Shown in pieces: positions 61,540-64,000 of a DNA stretch of 64,000 nt (positions within the stretch are counted from its first letter, which is position 1; every line of letters starts with the position of its first letter). Made by a program: the position numbers and the translations under genes. Under the pieces are notes generated by a model, which was given only the letters and a program-made list of their open reading frames with translations, did not search any database and was not told where the DNA came from. The DNA comes from Pseudomonadota bacterium (lineage in GTDB: Bacteria; Pseudomonadota; Gammaproteobacteria; Burkholderiales; Burkholderiaceae_B): the NCBI GenBank assembly GCA_023389155.1, contig JAEWEV010000011.1, positions 62,001 through 126,000 on the forward strand. Direction: 5' to 3'.

Positions 61540-62595
61540 TCACCAGCCCGCTTCTTCCGCCAGCGTCCTGACCATTTGTGCTGCAGGCATGGGGCGAGCC
61601 AATGCCGCCGCCTGTCCAGCCCACTGCGCTGCAAATTCGGTATTTCCCTTGGCACTGGCCGCAGCATTCAACGCCTTGGCCGCGTCATAGGTCATGGAAT
61701 AGCCCGGAATGGGCGGTCGCGCACTCGCCGGCTCGTCGATGTACAGGCGGTTGCGCAAACCTCTTGCGGCTCGCCCGGATAGCGTCGTGGTAACACGGGT
61801 GTCATACGCGCGTTCACTTTGAAGCGCTTCTCGATAGGCGGCGTTGGCGGCTGACTCAGGACATAATACAAAGGCCGTGCCGCATTGTACCCCTGCCGCG
61901 CCCAGTGCCATGGCGGCCTTGATAGCGGCGCCATCCATGATGCCCCCGGCGGCCACTACAGGTAATGACGATTGTGTGGCCAGCAAATGCACCAGTGCGA
62001 ACGTGCCATACTGCGCATCGCCGTTTTCCGGATCAAACACGCCACGGTGTCCGCCCGCCTCAAAGCCCTGCGCGACCAGGACGTCAATCCCTGCCGCCTC
62101 GATCTGTCTGGCCTCCGCCGGCGTAGTGGCCGTTGCCATCAGCAGAATACCTGCCTCTTTAAGCGCCTGAATATATTCTGCTGAGGGCAGGCCAAAATGA
62201 AAGCTGACCACTGCCGGACGGGTCTGAAGCACCAGCTCCAGCATCTCTGCATAACCCGGAAATGGTCGATAGATGTCTTTCAGATCTGCCGGCGGGGTGG
62301 CGTCGAACTCCTCGAACCAGGGACGCAGATGTTCAATCCACGCCTGGTTCGCGCCCGTGTCAGGCGGGGTAGGCTGATGACAGAAGAAATTGATGTTGAC
62401 CGGCTTTCGTGTAAGCGTCATCACTTCACTGATCATGCTGCGCGCCTGGTCCAGCGAAGCCGAGGCCAGTCCGAGCGAACCCAGACCACCCGCCTCTGAT
62501 ACGGCAGCTGCCAGCGCTGGGGTCGACACGCCAGCCATCGGCGCCTGGATCAGGGGATAGGTGGTATTCAAGCGTTGAATCAGTGAAGAACTCAT
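61540..62595 (-). CDS. Nitronate monooxygenase (2-nitropropane dioxygenase family)
   Basis: 351 residues from MSSSLIQRLN, preceded by AAAGGAG; a Met six codons upstream is less likely. FMN-dependent barrel. PLIQAPMAGVSTPALAAAVS at the start, FEAGGHRGVFD with the catalytic His, VAAGGIMDGAAIKAAMALGA and GVQCGTAFVLCPESA are class I nitronate monooxygenase motifs. Oxidises alkyl nitronates such as propionate-3-nitronate to carbonyl compounds and nitrite. It is monocistronic and convergent with the MFS gene. It may form a pair of nitro-compound enzymes with the nitroreductase at 58059, which is inference. Confidence 0.91.
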   Translation of the reverse strand: MSSSLIQRLNTTYPLIQAPMAGVSTPALAAAVSEAGGLGSLGLASASLDQARSMISEVMTLTRKPVNINFFCHQPTPPDTGANQAWIEHLRPWFEEFDATPPADLKDIYRPFPGYAEMLELVLQTRPAVVSFHFGLPSAEYIQALKEAGILLMATATTPAEARQIEAAGIDVLVAQGFEAGGHRGVFDPENGDAQYGTFALVHLLATQSSLPVVAAGGIMDGAAIKAAMALGAAGVQCGTAFVLCPESAANAAYREALQSERAYDTRVTTTLSGRAARGLRNRLYIDEPASARPPIPGYSMTYDAAKALNAAASAKGNTEFAAQWAGQAAALARPMPAAQMVRTLAEEAGW

Positions 62596-63074
62596 GATGC
62601 TCCTTTCATGCAATACAGTGTTTGTGTCGGCTCAAATGGCAGGGCAGATTGGGCAGAACGCAATCACGCAACTGTGACCCGCAATCCTGGCGCCGCCCGG
62701 CAGTTCGGCTCCCGCTCTGTGTCGTCATCATACCAAAGCACGCAACGGCCCATGCCTGTGTCTTACATCGCCTTATGGTTTTGACAAGCATGCAGTCTCG
62801 TTTTTTGACATCCGTGCACCATCGCTTTTTACCATTCGGTTGACACGCGATACCGCTAGTCCGATTGCCTCCATTTGTGCCCTGGCTGCCGGCCCGGACA
62901 AGCAGTCGAGAGAAAACTTGCAAGCTCCAGAAAAGCGATCGCCGAACACGCCTGACCTCAATGGAAATTCGATGCCAATGCCTCATGTCCGGCACGGCAG
63001 ATTGTTCCATCTTACAATTGAAGCAGTCCGATACTGCAACGGATTTGCACACTGACACAGGAATCACACTCATC
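62596..63074. other. Divergent promoter region between nitronate monooxygenase and PrpF-family genes
   Basis: About 480 bases. The open frames here lack ribosome sites and recognisable motifs, and a long leftward frame overlapping the PrpF gene is its shadow. No regulator gene or clear palindrome is present. Expected to contain both promoters. Confidence 0.45.
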
Positions 63075-64000
63075 ATGTCTACCGCCCCCCAGATGCCCAT
63101 CAATGCCACCTTTATGCGCGGTGGCACCAGTAAAGGCGTATTCTTTCTTGAAGACGATCTGCCCGCAGACCCACAACAGCGTGACGCGTTGCTGCTTCGG
63201 GTTCTGGGCAGTCCCGATCCGTACGGGCAGCAGATTGATGGCATGGGCGGCGCCAGTTCCAGCACGAGCAAAGTGGTGATATTGCGCAGGTCAGCCAGAC
63301 CCGGTTGCGATGTAGACTATCTTTTCGGCCAGGTTGCCATCGATAAACCGTTGATTGACTGGAGTGGCAATTGCGGCAACCTGAGTGCCGCGGTCGGACC
63401 ATTTGCGATTTTCTCCGGTCTGATCGAGGCCGGCAGTGCAAGCCACGCGACGATTCGCATCTGGCAGCGCAATATCGAGCAGATTATCATCTCCCGGGTT
63501 CCACTCACTAAGGGGCAGGTACAGGAAACCGGTGATTTCAGGCTGGATGGCGTCACCTTCCCCGCTGCGGAAATCGAACTGGATTTTATGGGTGGATCGG
63601 GCGATGATGCCCTGTTCCCGACAGGCAGGGTGCTGGACCATCTGGATGTGCCGGGTGTCGGCCTGATCGAAGCCACGCTGCTGACCGCTGGCAATCCGGC
63701 CGTATTTATTGATGCCTCTGTGCTTGATCTGACAGCCACAGAGTTGCAGAAAGATGTGAACAGCAATACCCAATTGCTGGACAAGCTTGAACGAATTCGT
63801 GCACAGGCGGCCGTGGCCATGGGCATGGTCGACACGCCTGAAGAGGCGAGTACGCGCCTGCTTTCTACTCCCAAGATTGCCTTCTTTGCTGCTCCCCAAT
63901 CCTATACCGCATCGGATGGCACACTCGTTGATGCAGCATCGCTGGACATTTGTGCACGCATTCTGTCTATGGGAAAACTGCATCATGCCATGACAGGAAC
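63075..64000 (+). CDS. PrpF-family aconitate/methylaconitate isomerase (3' end missing)
   Basis: The first 308 codons are in the window; the gene runs off the right edge. NATFMRGGTSKGVFFLEDDL (about 10-29) and DGMGGASSSTSKVV (about 56-69) are the signatures of PrpF, with the conserved lysine of the TSKG segment, and GNCGNLSAAVG holds a conserved Cys. LTAGNPAVFIDA, about residue 200, matches the second half of the fold. PrpF isomerises 2-methylaconitate in propionate breakdown; close relatives act on 4-oxalomesaconate or aconitate. No prp genes are visible in the window, so the actual substrate is open. Start chosen at the Met before the conserved N-terminus. Confidence 0.9.
   Translation, partial: MSTAPQMPINATFMRGGTSKGVFFLEDDLPADPQQRDALLLRVLGSPDPYGQQIDGMGGASSSTSKVVILRRSARPGCDVDYLFGQVAIDKPLIDWSGNCGNLSAAVGPFAIFSGLIEAGSASHATIRIWQRNIEQIIISRVPLTKGQVQETGDFRLDGVTFPAAEIELDFMGGSGDDALFPTGRVLDHLDVPGVGLIEATLLTAGNPAVFIDASVLDLTATELQKDVNSNTQLLDKLERIRAQAAVAMGMVDTPEEASTRLLSTPKIAFFAAPQSYTASDGTLVDAASLDICARILSMGKLHHAMTG

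Noticed and set aside
62606..63271. 221-codon open frame on the minus strand before nitronate monooxygenase
   Set aside because: Overlaps the start of the PrpF-family gene, no recognised domain, and the part outside that gene lacks a ribosome site.
1..64000. CRISPR arrays, tRNA or rRNA genes, insertion sequences, prophage genes
   Set aside because: No regularly spaced direct repeats, cloverleaf sequences, transposase or integrase motifs were seen on reading both strands.

Overview
The window reads as a chromosomal segment of a betaproteobacterium of the order Burkholderiales, most likely family Alcaligenaceae (Bordetella, Achromobacter or Advenella relatives). The main reason is the number of orphan Bug-type (TctC) periplasmic receptors: five in 64 kb with no TctA or TctB membrane partner. 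Dense LysR, IclR, GntR, LacI and AraC regulators sit beside small catabolic operons, and the base composition is moderately high in GC by eye. I cannot name the species from sequence alone. No rRNA, tRNA, CRISPR array, prophage or intact insertion sequence was seen.

Layout. 1-3538: a fumarylacetoacetase / 3-hydroxyacyl-CoA dehydrogenase / AtoE-like permease operon behind an AraC-type activator. 3700-8172: LacI regulator with a Bug receptor, HpaI-type aldolase and GlcD-type flavoenzyme operon. 8588-13450: CoA-transferase, crotonase-family protein, quinone oxidoreductase and Bug operon, divergent from a GntR regulator. 13545-20671: an iron locus (PiuC-type hydroxylase, FMN 2-hydroxyacid oxidase, two-component system with a nearly sensor-less kinase, TonB receptor, Sel1 protein). 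20864-28018: nitroreductase, then Bug / enolase-superfamily / TauD-like / Bug genes next to an IclR regulator, then a further Bug. 28373-32273: a GMC oxidoreductase between two LysR genes. 32409-37686: a D-amino-acid-dehydrogenase-like flavoprotein with a PotABCD-type ABC transporter. 37757-43068: a complete sauRSTU-like sulfoacetate cluster. 43364-45045: maleate isomerase and LysR. 45142-49034: SMP-30 lactonase and TRAP transporter. 49863-52218: small exported protein, LysR, pirin. 52568-57534: a TauD-SsuCBA-TauD organosulfur operon. 58059-64000: nitroreductase coupled to a rearranged CoA-transferase, an MFS exporter, nitronate monooxygenase and a PrpF-family isomerase running off the right edge.

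How the genes work together. Almost every block is a receptor or transporter, one to three enzymes and a local regulator, which is the pattern of a versatile consumer of organic acids and organosulfur compounds. Two blocks concern sulfonates or sulfate esters: sau for sulfoacetate, and TauD/Ssu for alkyl sulfates or sulfonates. One block is an iron-uptake island. Several divergent promoters carry clear palindromes or repeats that can be paired with the neighbouring regulator: AraC 2659-2690, LacI 8186-8201, GntR 12653-12683, Fur-like 17466-17484, IclR 26132-26148, and SauR 38601-38667.
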